Origin: Vibrio sp. CK2-1
GTDB lineage: Bacteria; Pseudomonadota; Gammaproteobacteria; Enterobacterales; Vibrionaceae
DNA length: 64,000 nucleotides
NCBI RefSeq assembly: GCF_021726515.1
Contig: NZ_JAKKCJ010000001.1
Span: 806,001 to 870,000, forward strand
Reading direction: 5' to 3'
The notes below the pieces were generated by a model. It ran no database searches. It worked only from the letters and a program-made list of their open reading frames with translations, and was not told the DNA's origin. This document shows, piece by piece, positions 16,206-24,022 of the stretch (its first letter is position 1; the number at the start of each line of letters is the position of its first letter). A program made the translations under genes and the position numbers.

Positions 16206-19001
16206 TTAAAAAATGACGTTTTCAAAAAAATCCTGACGTTGACATTGCAGCAATGCGGCACGTTTATGCGGAAAATCAAATTCGAATTGTTTTTTCATGC
16301 CAATCCGTTCGGTGATTTTGACGACTCGATGATTTTTAGCATTTGGTTCACCGACAATGCTGTTAGTTTGTGGCTCGACTAAAAAACAGTAATGCAATAT
16401 TGATCTCCCCCAAGCATCAAAGAAGGTGCCGCCACGGTAGTCTAAATTCCCGACTAAGATATGTACGCCTCGATCATGGTCTTGGCATTCATAATGAGGA
16501 CCTAATCGATCTTCTGCTGCCCAATACACTTCAAAATATCCAAAGGCGACACCATCAAATTCTCCGATAATGGCGAATTGATGTGGGTCTTGTTCTAATT
16601 TTTGCAAGTATTGAGAATGCATCTCTAAGCTGCCTTCTAGTTCCCAAATCGGTGACGTTAATGGGTGATTATGCCAACGGTGGAAAATGTCTAGATCACG
16701 GTTGATCTCGATCATTCGAAACGACACTGTACGCTTTAGGTGGTAACAATAGCGTTGAAAGACGGTGCCCACGGGTTTGGACGGGCGGGTAGGATGTGAA
16801 ATGCCGTTGGCCGCTGTTTGTCTTTGTTTTGACTCTGGGATTTGTGCTGGTTGGTGCCATATTGGAGCCACTTGCAGAAAGGTTTTATGTAATAGCTTTC
16901 CATCCGTTAGGTGAGGGAGTACAAAGTCAGGCCAATGCCCACAATGTAGCTCAGTTTTATCACTGGTATAAAATGCGTGCTCTGCTGCGCTCCACCACAA
17001 CATCGGTTCGGTTAATTCAGTATCAATATAGATCTCATCTTGAGACAAGATTAAATCGAATTCTCCTTGTAATAATCCCAACTCATATATTGCGAATCGT
17101 TGATGAGAATGATCGTTTTCTGTCAGAACCTGTAACGACTCAATACAAATGCGTCGAGGCTGTTGGCCATTGGAAGGTAAAGGTTTATATAGTCTGGCCT
17201 TTGGTTGAGTGTCATAAAATGGATTTCCAATTTCGCAATAAATCTGACTAGGATCCGGTAAGGTTGCTTCGTTAAAGTCAGATAAGAAACAGAAGAAATT
17301 ACGCTTCCATCTGAATGTTGGCGAGTTGAGTAAGTAATCATAGAAGCCTGAGTCTTTCGGTCGAGCTTGACGCCATTGAGTGAATGCATGTTGGCAAACA
17401 GACCATAGTTCATGCTCCTCAATTTGCGTATCTGCACCGATCGCTGCAATGGTATTGAGCAATGTATTGCCAACCAAATAATAAGAAAGGTAAGGGTCGA
17501 CTTTATCTTGCGACACAAAATACTCGGGCTCTTGAGTATCGAAAAGATCGGAAAACTGTTGAAGGGCAACATCCGTTAACCCAATACCCTGGCAGTCTCG
17601 ATATTTCATACCTACTGGCAGATTATTTTCAATACTTAATAAGATGTTTTGTTGGTGTGCTAGAAAAATAATGCCGTAATCACTGCGTGCGATACACAGA
17701 GGATGGATAACATTATTCATGAATTGATTTAGCCACTGACGCGCTGCTATCGCTAATGACAGTTGATTTTCTTGTGCGTAGCTTTTGACCCATTGTCCTA
17801 TTTGACTTTCACCATTGATATTTTGATTCGCAGTGGCAAGAAGATGAGTATTAGGTTGTGGCTGAGCGGTGAGAGGATCTTGAAAGTGGTAAAAGACATT
17901 TTCTCTTAAGCAAACTAAAGGTAAGTCTAGGCACAGACCGTTTGAGCCTTTTACTGAAGCCCAAATTGGCTCTTGGATAAATTCAGTGTTAGGCATTCTT
18001 TGCTGCATCTCTTGACCAGCAGCAGTCTGTAATATTTGACTAAATTGAACACCTCGTTTGGCTTCTTTTTCACTGAGTAGGCGCAAAGAATTGGTTAACT
18101 TAACTGGCAGAGATACTTTGAGCATCCAAGCCAATTGAGGATGATAAATTGCTCTAGTGGATGAGGTGGCAGTCCAACCATGTGTACTCAATTGGCAATC
18201 GACAACATATTCAGACAGGCCGTGCTTTTCAATGTTTTCTCGCCACGCTTTGGCTTGTAATGGATGCATGGGTAGTGCAAGCCAACCTTGCTGAATTAGC
18301 CTTGGTATATGATTGGTCGTCTTTCCATCCAAAGATAAATTGCTTTGCAATAGTGCTTTAAAAGTATGGAGAAGTTGCGATATTTCTGTTTGCGAGGCGA
18401 TGTAATTAGGGTGGATAGCGAACCATTCAATGGCAAAACTTTGAGCGTATTCAGGAAGGTACTCATGTTGCTGTTCTTCGGTTAAAGGCTCGCTGCTTTT
18501 CGGTGCTGGGTGCATGCTATGTCCACCAACTAAAGATTGTTCCGATTGAATAAAACTATCTACCGAAACATCGAGTTGAGAGCGTTGTTCTAGTGCTAAC
18601 CCTGCACGATTGATATAGCGAGTTGACTCTCCGACTCGGTTAAAGAAACGATCATGCGTTTTAGCATCGATATGGGGGTAGTAGTGAGAGACTAATAACG
18701 ATACGGCATGTGAAAAATCGATTTTATTCGCATTATTTATATTCGAATCTACTTGGTGATCGTCGTGAGTTTCTGCATGATTAATTAAGTAGATATCGCC
18801 TTGATAACGATGACGGCCGAGGGTCGATATATAACTCAATGGTAAGACTAATTGTTGTTCACCCAGTGGAATATAAAGGTGTTGCTGAGCGACTCGACAA
18901 CCTTTTGTTTCCATCAAAAAGCTATTGAAAAAGCTTTGTAATCCTAAATTTGAGGTGTGTTGTACTGCGCTATCTGGAATAGCTAATGGGTCGATAGACA
19001 T
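16206..19001 (-). CDS. iucA-iucB: IucA-IucB fusion: aerobactin synthetase subunit plus N6-hydroxylysine acetyltransferase
   Basis: This 931-residue protein joins two normally separate aerobactin enzymes in one frame. Residues about 1-600 match IucA, the NIS synthetase that condenses citrate with the first N6-acetyl-N6-hydroxylysine: GHSMHPAPKSSEP, TSSTRAIYHPQ, LAHQQNILLSIENNLPVG and DCQGIG are present, ending with the FhuF-like IYCEIGNPF near residue 587. Residues about 610-931 match IucB, the GNAT enzyme that acetylates N6-hydroxylysine: FRMIEINRDLD, YFEVYWAAEDRLGPHY, DRGVHILVG and EFDFPHKR. No stop or frameshift lies at the junction. ATG 19001 follows AAGGAA. The longer start at 19100 would overlap the MFS gene. 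Confidence 0.92.
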   Translation of the reverse strand: MSIDPLAIPDSAVQHTSNLGLQSFFNSFLMETKGCRVAQQHLYIPLGEQQLVLPLSYISTLGRHRYQGDIYLINHAETHDDHQVDSNINNANKIDFSHAVSLLVSHYYPHIDAKTHDRFFNRVGESTRYINRAGLALEQRSQLDVSVDSFIQSEQSLVGGHSMHPAPKSSEPLTEEQQHEYLPEYAQSFAIEWFAIHPNYIASQTEISQLLHTFKALLQSNLSLDGKTTNHIPRLIQQGWLALPMHPLQAKAWRENIEKHGLSEYVVDCQLSTHGWTATSSTRAIYHPQLAWMLKVSLPVKLTNSLRLLSEKEAKRGVQFSQILQTAAGQEMQQRMPNTEFIQEPIWASVKGSNGLCLDLPLVCLRENVFYHFQDPLTAQPQPNTHLLATANQNINGESQIGQWVKSYAQENQLSLAIAARQWLNQFMNNVIHPLCIARSDYGIIFLAHQQNILLSIENNLPVGMKYRDCQGIGLTDVALQQFSDLFDTQEPEYFVSQDKVDPYLSYYLVGNTLLNTIAAIGADTQIEEHELWSVCQHAFTQWRQARPKDSGFYDYLLNSPTFRWKRNFFCFLSDFNEATLPDPSQIYCEIGNPFYDTQPKARLYKPLPSNGQQPRRICIESLQVLTENDHSHQRFAIYELGLLQGEFDLILSQDEIYIDTELTEPMLWWSAAEHAFYTSDKTELHCGHWPDFVLPHLTDGKLLHKTFLQVAPIWHQPAQIPESKQRQTAANGISHPTRPSKPVGTVFQRYCYHLKRTVSFRMIEINRDLDIFHRWHNHPLTSPIWELEGSLEMHSQYLQKLEQDPHQFAIIGEFDGVAFGYFEVYWAAEDRLGPHYECQDHDRGVHILVGNLDYRGGTFFDAWGRSILHYCFLVEPQTNSIVGEPNAKNHRVVKITERIGMKKQFEFDFPHKRAALLQCQRQDFFENVIF

Positions 19002-19047
19002 ATTTTTTCCTTTATATGAAGCAGTGACGGTCCATAAATTGGACGGG

Positions 19048-20223
19048 TTAATTGACGATTGAGGGTTGGGTGAGGTGTTGACGTTTAAGCAACACTGCAC
19101 TCAGAAATAATATTGAAATAAACATGATCAGTAGGTATTCAGCGTTGATACTTAAGTAGACCGCTAATGAGGCCAATGCGGTGCCAATCAGGTGACCACT
19201 AGAATGAGATTGCGCTAATAGGCCGCTGAGTTGACTGGTATGGAAAGAATCTCGATTAACAGATAAAAGCTGCTTGGAATACCAGGCTGGTAGATTGGAT
19301 AACGCAATGGTCAGTGCGGTGCTAAATATGATTAACGTTATCAAGCTATGCTCAAAAGCGGCGAGAATGTAGCCACAAAAAGCAAGAGGCCAACTGATGA
19401 AGTGCCAAATCAGCTTTGGTCGAGCTAATAACTTAGGGGTGAGCCACATTTGATTGATGGCCATTAAACTGCTAATTGCCAACATAATACCCGCAAGGTA
19501 GTTGGATATTTGTTCGGAGTTTAATCCTAACTTACTTAAATAAGGCACTAGCATTAATTGGTATACAGCGACCAGCATGGTAGTTAAACATGCAGTCAAA
19601 AAGGTCAATTTATAGGTCTGAGCTAGCTTTATTGAAGAAACCGCTTTGGTCTGATGGGGGATGAAATTCAGGTTTAAACTGTTTTTAGCTAACCATTTTA
19701 TGAACAATAAACTCACGCCGATGGGGAGTAGTGTGAGTAACAGAATATTTGATAACCCTATAGGTAAAAAAACCAGAGTCGGGCCGAGTAATCGACCGAG
19801 GGTGGCGACACCACTGAGTTTTGATATGTTATTTAATTCGGCAGGGTGCTTGTGAGTGAGATAGGTTTGTCCTATTGGCATAAATGCACTGCTGAATAAA
19901 CCAAGGCCAAACCGACTTAATGCGGCTAACCAAAGTTGCGGACCTGATAAGTGGAACAGGGCGGCAATGAAAAGAATGTGACACGTAATATATCCAATCC
20001 CTGCGAGCCAGTAGGCTTGTGTCAAACTTATACGATTAAGGTACTTTCCCCATAACCCTGAACCAATCCAATAACTGATTAAATTGACATTAATCGCCAT
20101 TGCGATCAGTCCTAATTGATGGCTTTGTGCATCGACGTTAAAAAGCACGGCTATTTGTGGTAGGAGTGCGATCAGTAATGTCTGATTAATTCCTAAAGTA
20201 AATAGTGACCCAAATAACCACAT
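19048..20223 (-). CDS. MFS transporter, probable aerobactin exporter (ShiF-like)
   Basis: This major facilitator protein of 391 residues (from ATG 20223) has about 12 membrane segments and a polar middle loop. It is the first gene of the leftward operon, as shiF is next to iucA in Shigella and E. coli aerobactin loci, so aerobactin export is the best inference. The frame stays open up to a TTG at 20292. However, that TTG is the start of a TTGACA hexamer, and the intervening bases hold a Fur-like site, so the upstream stretch looks like promoter rather than coding sequence. If the TTG is used, the protein gains 23 polar residues. Specificity is not shown by the sequence itself. Confidence 0.82.
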   Translation of the reverse strand: MWLFGSLFTLGINQTLLIALLPQIAVLFNVDAQSHQLGLIAMAINVNLISYWIGSGLWGKYLNRISLTQAYWLAGIGYITCHILFIAALFHLSGPQLWLAALSRFGLGLFSSAFMPIGQTYLTHKHPAELNNISKLSGVATLGRLLGPTLVFLPIGLSNILLLTLLPIGVSLLFIKWLAKNSLNLNFIPHQTKAVSSIKLAQTYKLTFLTACLTTMLVAVYQLMLVPYLSKLGLNSEQISNYLAGIMLAISSLMAINQMWLTPKLLARPKLIWHFISWPLAFCGYILAAFEHSLITLIIFSTALTIALSNLPAWYSKQLLSVNRDSFHTSQLSGLLAQSHSSGHLIGTALASLAVYLSINAEYLLIMFISILFLSAVLLKRQHLTQPSIVN

Positions 20224-20246
20224 AAAATACAAACCTAAACGATAAT

Positions 20247-20265
20247 GCAAATAATTATCATTATG
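20247..20265. promoter_or_regulatory. Fur box in the divergent aerobactin promoter region
   Basis: This 19-base site contains AATTATCATTATG and matches the classical Fur consensus at about 14 of 19 positions. It lies between the leftward MFS-iucAB-iucD operon and rightward iucC, close to a leftward TTGACA hexamer (20287-20292). Iron-dependent repression of both directions is inferred. Confidence 0.7.
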
Positions 20266-20394
20266 ATTGTTGATCTTTGGTGTGGATGTCAATACATTAA
20301 GGGGGATTTTTGGTGATTATTTCGTGCTACATAAATTTGTTATACGAATAAGTATCAATGACTTATTTGTGGTTATTGGGTGGTAGGAGGCTGC

Positions 20395-22143
20395 GTGTCG
20401 TATAAATTTTGGGAACAAGCAAACCGTAATTTGATTGGTAAAACATTAAGTGAAATTCATTTTGAGCAGTTAATTGAATATGCATCATTGAGCACTCAAG
20501 CATCTAATACTCAAACATCGAGCAAGGAAAACTATGTACTCGATTGTGGGGATCATCAATGGAGATTTGAAGCACAAGAAACGGTATGGGGAATGCTCAA
20601 CATTGATAATGCTTCAATTCAATCTAGCCATGGTGAAGCCCCTTTATTAAATGACTTATTGATCGATTTACAACCTGTACTCAATATTTCCGATATGAAT
20701 TTAGCTGGCTTTTTTGAAGAAGTTCAACAGACGCTAAGAAGTGAGTTGCGTAGCTTGGAAGTTCAACAAGGGTTTACCGCTTTTGATATTGTTCAGTGTG
20801 ATGAAATCACGAGACAAAAATATTTAAATGCTCATCCTAAATTAATCGCCAATAAAGGTCGTTTAGGATGGGGGGAGCACGATCTTGAGCGTTATTCTCC
20901 TGAATCAGGTCAAGCATTTGCACTACATTTCTTGGCGGTGGATAAATCGATTTCTGTGTCTGGGTTTAAAGTTGGCTTAGATATTCAGGATTTACTTGCT
21001 TCTTTTGTCACCGAGCAGGAATGGCATTCTCTACTCGATAAATTGCCGGCAGGTGGGCTAGATCAGTTTGATATTATTCTTGTGCATCCTTGGCAGTTGC
21101 AGCGTTATCTTCAAAGCCAATTTTTACAGTATTTCGTTGAAAATAAATTGATCGATCTCGGTACAACGACAGTGAAGTGGTTGGCCCAGCAATCAATCAG
21201 AACATTAACGGCAGAAATGCCGAGTGTAGATGTAGACGTCAAAACCGCATTAACGATCTTAAATACCTCTTGTTATCGAGGGATCCCTGGCAAATATATT
21301 GCTCATGGCGCACGTATTTCAGCTTGGTTGGCGGATATTGCAAAACAAGATGTGGTTTTAAATGAGCTTGGCCTGCGAGTTCAACAAGAAATTGGTGGCG
21401 TATATTGTCCTCATCCTTATCAATCTAAAATCGACGGGCCATATCGTTATCAAGAAATGCTGGGTTGTATTTGGCGAGAACGTGCTGAAAGCTTACTGAG
21501 TGAACACCAAAGACCATTTTCAATGGCGACCCTAATGCAAAAAGATTTAACTGGTGTGCCGTGCATTGAAGCGTTAATTCACATATCAAATCGAACCCCG
21601 CAAGATTGGTTGAAAGCGATGTTTACCCATGTCGTGGTGCCTATTTATCACTTAATGGCGAAATATGGTGTGGGAATCGTAGCGCATGGACAAAACGTCA
21701 CTTTAATTTTAGAAAACCACTTCCCAGTTGGCTGCTTGATTAAAGATTTTCACGGCGACTTGCGATTAATCGACCAAGATTATCCTGAGCTTTCAGCACT
21801 TGATCATGATATTCAAGCTAATCTTGTTCGTTTGCCGGCTCATTATCTTATCCATGATTTACTCACCGGACATTTTGTGACGGTGTTGCGTTTTGTTTCT
21901 CCAATGCTTGAAGCTAGCGGGGTGAGTGAGCTGGAGTTTTATCGATTACTAAAAAGTACTTTGCAAGACTACCAAGTACAACATCCGGAATTGAGCGAAC
22001 GCTTTAAAGCTTTAGATCTATTAACTACCCATATAGATAAGATTTGTCTTAATAAAGTGCGTTTTAAAATTGGATTAGGAGATAGCAGTGAAAGGCCATT
22101 ACCAGAATTAGCTGAACCTATCGCCAACCCTCTACTTATCTAG
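20395..22143 (+). CDS. iucC: Aerobactin synthase, second NIS synthetase
   Basis: IucC adds the second N6-acetyl-N6-hydroxylysine to the citrate intermediate and completes aerobactin. The protein has 582 residues from GTG 20395, close to the E. coli length, and AGGAGG lies at 20385-20390. Family motifs are clear: NKGRLGWGEHDLERY, VHPWQLQRYLQ, LAQQSIRTLTAE, ILNTSCYRGIPGKYIAHG, YRYQEMLGCIWRE, GIVAHGQNVTLILE, LIKDFHGDLRLI and LLTGHFVTVLRF. A GTG in frame at 20380 overlaps the ribosome site and is rejected. Separation of iucC from iucA and iucD onto the opposite strand is unlike the iucABCD order of the classical operon. Confidence 0.95.
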   Translation: MSYKFWEQANRNLIGKTLSEIHFEQLIEYASLSTQASNTQTSSKENYVLDCGDHQWRFEAQETVWGMLNIDNASIQSSHGEAPLLNDLLIDLQPVLNISDMNLAGFFEEVQQTLRSELRSLEVQQGFTAFDIVQCDEITRQKYLNAHPKLIANKGRLGWGEHDLERYSPESGQAFALHFLAVDKSISVSGFKVGLDIQDLLASFVTEQEWHSLLDKLPAGGLDQFDIILVHPWQLQRYLQSQFLQYFVENKLIDLGTTTVKWLAQQSIRTLTAEMPSVDVDVKTALTILNTSCYRGIPGKYIAHGARISAWLADIAKQDVVLNELGLRVQQEIGGVYCPHPYQSKIDGPYRYQEMLGCIWRERAESLLSEHQRPFSMATLMQKDLTGVPCIEALIHISNRTPQDWLKAMFTHVVVPIYHLMAKYGVGIVAHGQNVTLILENHFPVGCLIKDFHGDLRLIDQDYPELSALDHDIQANLVRLPAHYLIHDLLTGHFVTVLRFVSPMLEASGVSELEFYRLLKSTLQDYQVQHPELSERFKALDLLTTHIDKICLNKVRFKIGLGDSSERPLPELAEPIANPLLI

Positions 22144-22237
22144 CTACTTACTTCATAAAAAAGGATAAGTGATGATTCGGAAAAACATCACAAAAGTGCC
22201 ATTGAAATGCATATAAATTCAAAACGGTATTGATACT

Positions 22238-22256
22238 GGTTATGATAATCATTACT
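22238..22256. promoter_or_regulatory. Fur box upstream of fhuC
   Basis: A 19-base match centred on TATGATAATCATTAC agrees with the Fur consensus at about 15 of 19 positions. It lies 38 bases before the fhuC start, in the 150-bp gap after iucC, so the uptake genes probably have their own iron-repressed promoter. Confidence 0.78.
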
Positions 22257-22293
22257 ATTTGCGCAGTTTGATTTGCTTAGTGAGCTTGAGGAT

Positions 22294-23061
22294 ATGTTTC
22301 GATTACAGGATGTTACGTTTGAGACTCAAAATAAAACCATTTTAAGTCCGACGTCTTTAAGCTTTGAAAAGGGCAAGGTCACCAGTTTGCTTGGTCATAA
22401 TGGTAGTGGGAAATCTACGCTGATTAAGATGTTAGCAAGGCAGCAGCAAGCCAGCCAAGGTAATATTTTATTGGATGAACAGCCATTATCTGAATTATCG
22501 TCCAAGGAATTTGCGCTTAAAGTTGCCTATTTACCACAACACCCCCCATTAACCGATGGCGTAAAAGTTCGCGAATTGGTGCGTTTTGGTCGCTATCCAT
22601 GGAAAGGATTGTTTGGCCGCTATACCTCCCAAGATGAAGAATATATCGATCAGGCCATTGAGCAAGTGGGGCTCACCCATATGCAAGACCGTTTTGTGGC
22701 TACATTGTCTGGCGGCGAAAGACAGCGTGCTTGGATGGCAATGCTATTAGCGCAAAAAAGTGAATGTATTTTATTGGATGAACCTACCTCGGCATTAGAT
22801 GTTGCCCATCAATATGAATTATTAGCCTTAGTGAGAGAGTTAAACCAGGAATTAGGGCTAACCGTGATCATGGTGCTGCATGACATCAATATGGCGGCAA
22901 GGTTTAGCGATCATATGGTGGCGTTACATTCAGGAAAAGTGTTAGCCAGTGGCTCTCCTAATGAGTTAATGCAGCAAGATGTTCTGCATCAAATCTACGG
23001 CATTCCACTTGATTTATTTGTTCATCCTGAATCTGGTCATGCGATCAGCTATATCCGTTAG
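22294..23061 (+). CDS. fhuC: Ferric hydroxamate ABC transporter, ATP-binding protein
   Basis: This 255-residue cytoplasmic ATPase powers import of ferric hydroxamate siderophores through FhuB. Walker A is GHNGSGKST (residues about 36-44), the Q-loop region is LPQHPP, the signature is LSGGERQRAWMA, Walker B is CILLDEPTSALD, and the H-loop is VLHDIN. The ATG at 22294 is preceded by GAGG at very short spacing. A TTG at 22273 would add seven residues and is less likely. It begins a compact fhuC-fhuD-fhuB run, followed by iutA. Confidence 0.94.
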   Translation: MFRLQDVTFETQNKTILSPTSLSFEKGKVTSLLGHNGSGKSTLIKMLARQQQASQGNILLDEQPLSELSSKEFALKVAYLPQHPPLTDGVKVRELVRFGRYPWKGLFGRYTSQDEEYIDQAIEQVGLTHMQDRFVATLSGGERQRAWMAMLLAQKSECILLDEPTSALDVAHQYELLALVRELNQELGLTVIMVLHDINMAARFSDHMVALHSGKVLASGSPNELMQQDVLHQIYGIPLDLFVHPESGHAISYIR

Positions 23062-23083
23062 TTGTATTTAAAAGGAAGTTTGT

Positions 23084-24022
23084 ATGAAAAGCTGGTTAGT
23101 CTCATTCTTATTATTGTGGACATCGTTTAGTTCTCACGCTGAAAGCTTTAAGCATGAGATGGGGGAAGTGTCATTGGATTCTGTGCCGCAAAAGGTAGTG
23201 GCATTGGATTGGGTGTTGACGGAACATTTGCTCGCTCTCGGTGTGACTCCAGCAGGTATCGCGGATGTTAAGGGCTACCAAGCTTGGGTTGTCTCGCCAC
23301 AATTACCCGAAAGTGTTGTCAATGTCGGTTCAAGAAGAGAGCCAAACCTAGAGCTTCTCGCACAAATGAAACCGGATCTTATTTTGATGAGTGATGCAAT
23401 GAGTCCGGCTTATCAAAAGTTGAATGCCATTGCGCCAACCATGGTGTTAAGTATTTATACCGATTCACATCAACCAATAGAAAATGCCAAATCTCAAGTT
23501 CGTAATCTCGGCAAAGTGTTACATCGTAGTGAGCAAGCAGAGCAAGTGATTGCTGATTTTGATGAAAAGATCCAGGCCAATAAACTGAACATTGAACAGT
23601 TCGAAAAAACCTCACAAACAACCATTCCTCCTTTGTTATTGATCCGTTTTATCGGTGAGAAACATATCCGCATTCATGGTAATTCTTCTTTATCTGGAGA
23701 AACGGCTCAGTTGATGGGATTAACCAATGCTTGGCAACAGCAAGGCAATAATTGGGGATTTAGTTCTGCAACTGTTCAACAATTAGCGCCACTTCAAGGC
23801 TCTGAAGTTTTCTATTATGGGCCATTAACCGATGATGAAAGAAAACTGCTCAATAGTAACCCTATTTGGAAAGTCATGAAGTTTGTACGTGAACAGCGAG
23901 CCCATGAACTACCACCGGTATGGACATTTGGCGGACTATTAGCTGCGCAAAAATTCAGTGATGAAGTCACCCGAATAGTAACGAAAACCAAAACTATAGA
24001 ATCACAGGTTAAGGCAAAGTAG
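23084..24022 (+). CDS. fhuD: Ferric hydroxamate periplasmic binding protein
   Basis: This 312-residue protein has a signal peptide at residues 1-19 (KSWLVSFLLLWTSFSSHA). It then has the type III binding-protein layout: VVALDWVLTEHLLALGVTPAGIAD opens the first lobe, LELLAQMKPDLILMSD follows, a long bridging helix comes around the middle, and WKVMKFVREQRAHELPPVWTFGG lies in the second lobe. It would capture ferric aerobactin in the periplasm after IutA. It is 22 bases after fhuC and its TAG stop touches the fhuB ATG, so the genes are translated as one operon. Confidence 0.93.
   Translation: MKSWLVSFLLLWTSFSSHAESFKHEMGEVSLDSVPQKVVALDWVLTEHLLALGVTPAGIADVKGYQAWVVSPQLPESVVNVGSRREPNLELLAQMKPDLILMSDAMSPAYQKLNAIAPTMVLSIYTDSHQPIENAKSQVRNLGKVLHRSEQAEQVIADFDEKIQANKLNIEQFEKTSQTTIPPLLLIRFIGEKHIRIHGNSSLSGETAQLMGLTNAWQQQGNNWGFSSATVQQLAPLQGSEVFYYGPLTDDERKLLNSNPIWKVMKFVREQRAHELPPVWTFGGLLAAQKFSDEVTRIVTKTKTIESQVKAK

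Noticed and set aside
16796..18361. Several plus-strand open frames of 66-151 codons antisense to the iucA-iucB fusion
   Set aside because: They lack ribosome sites and protein-like composition and are mirrored by a strongly supported minus-strand enzyme.
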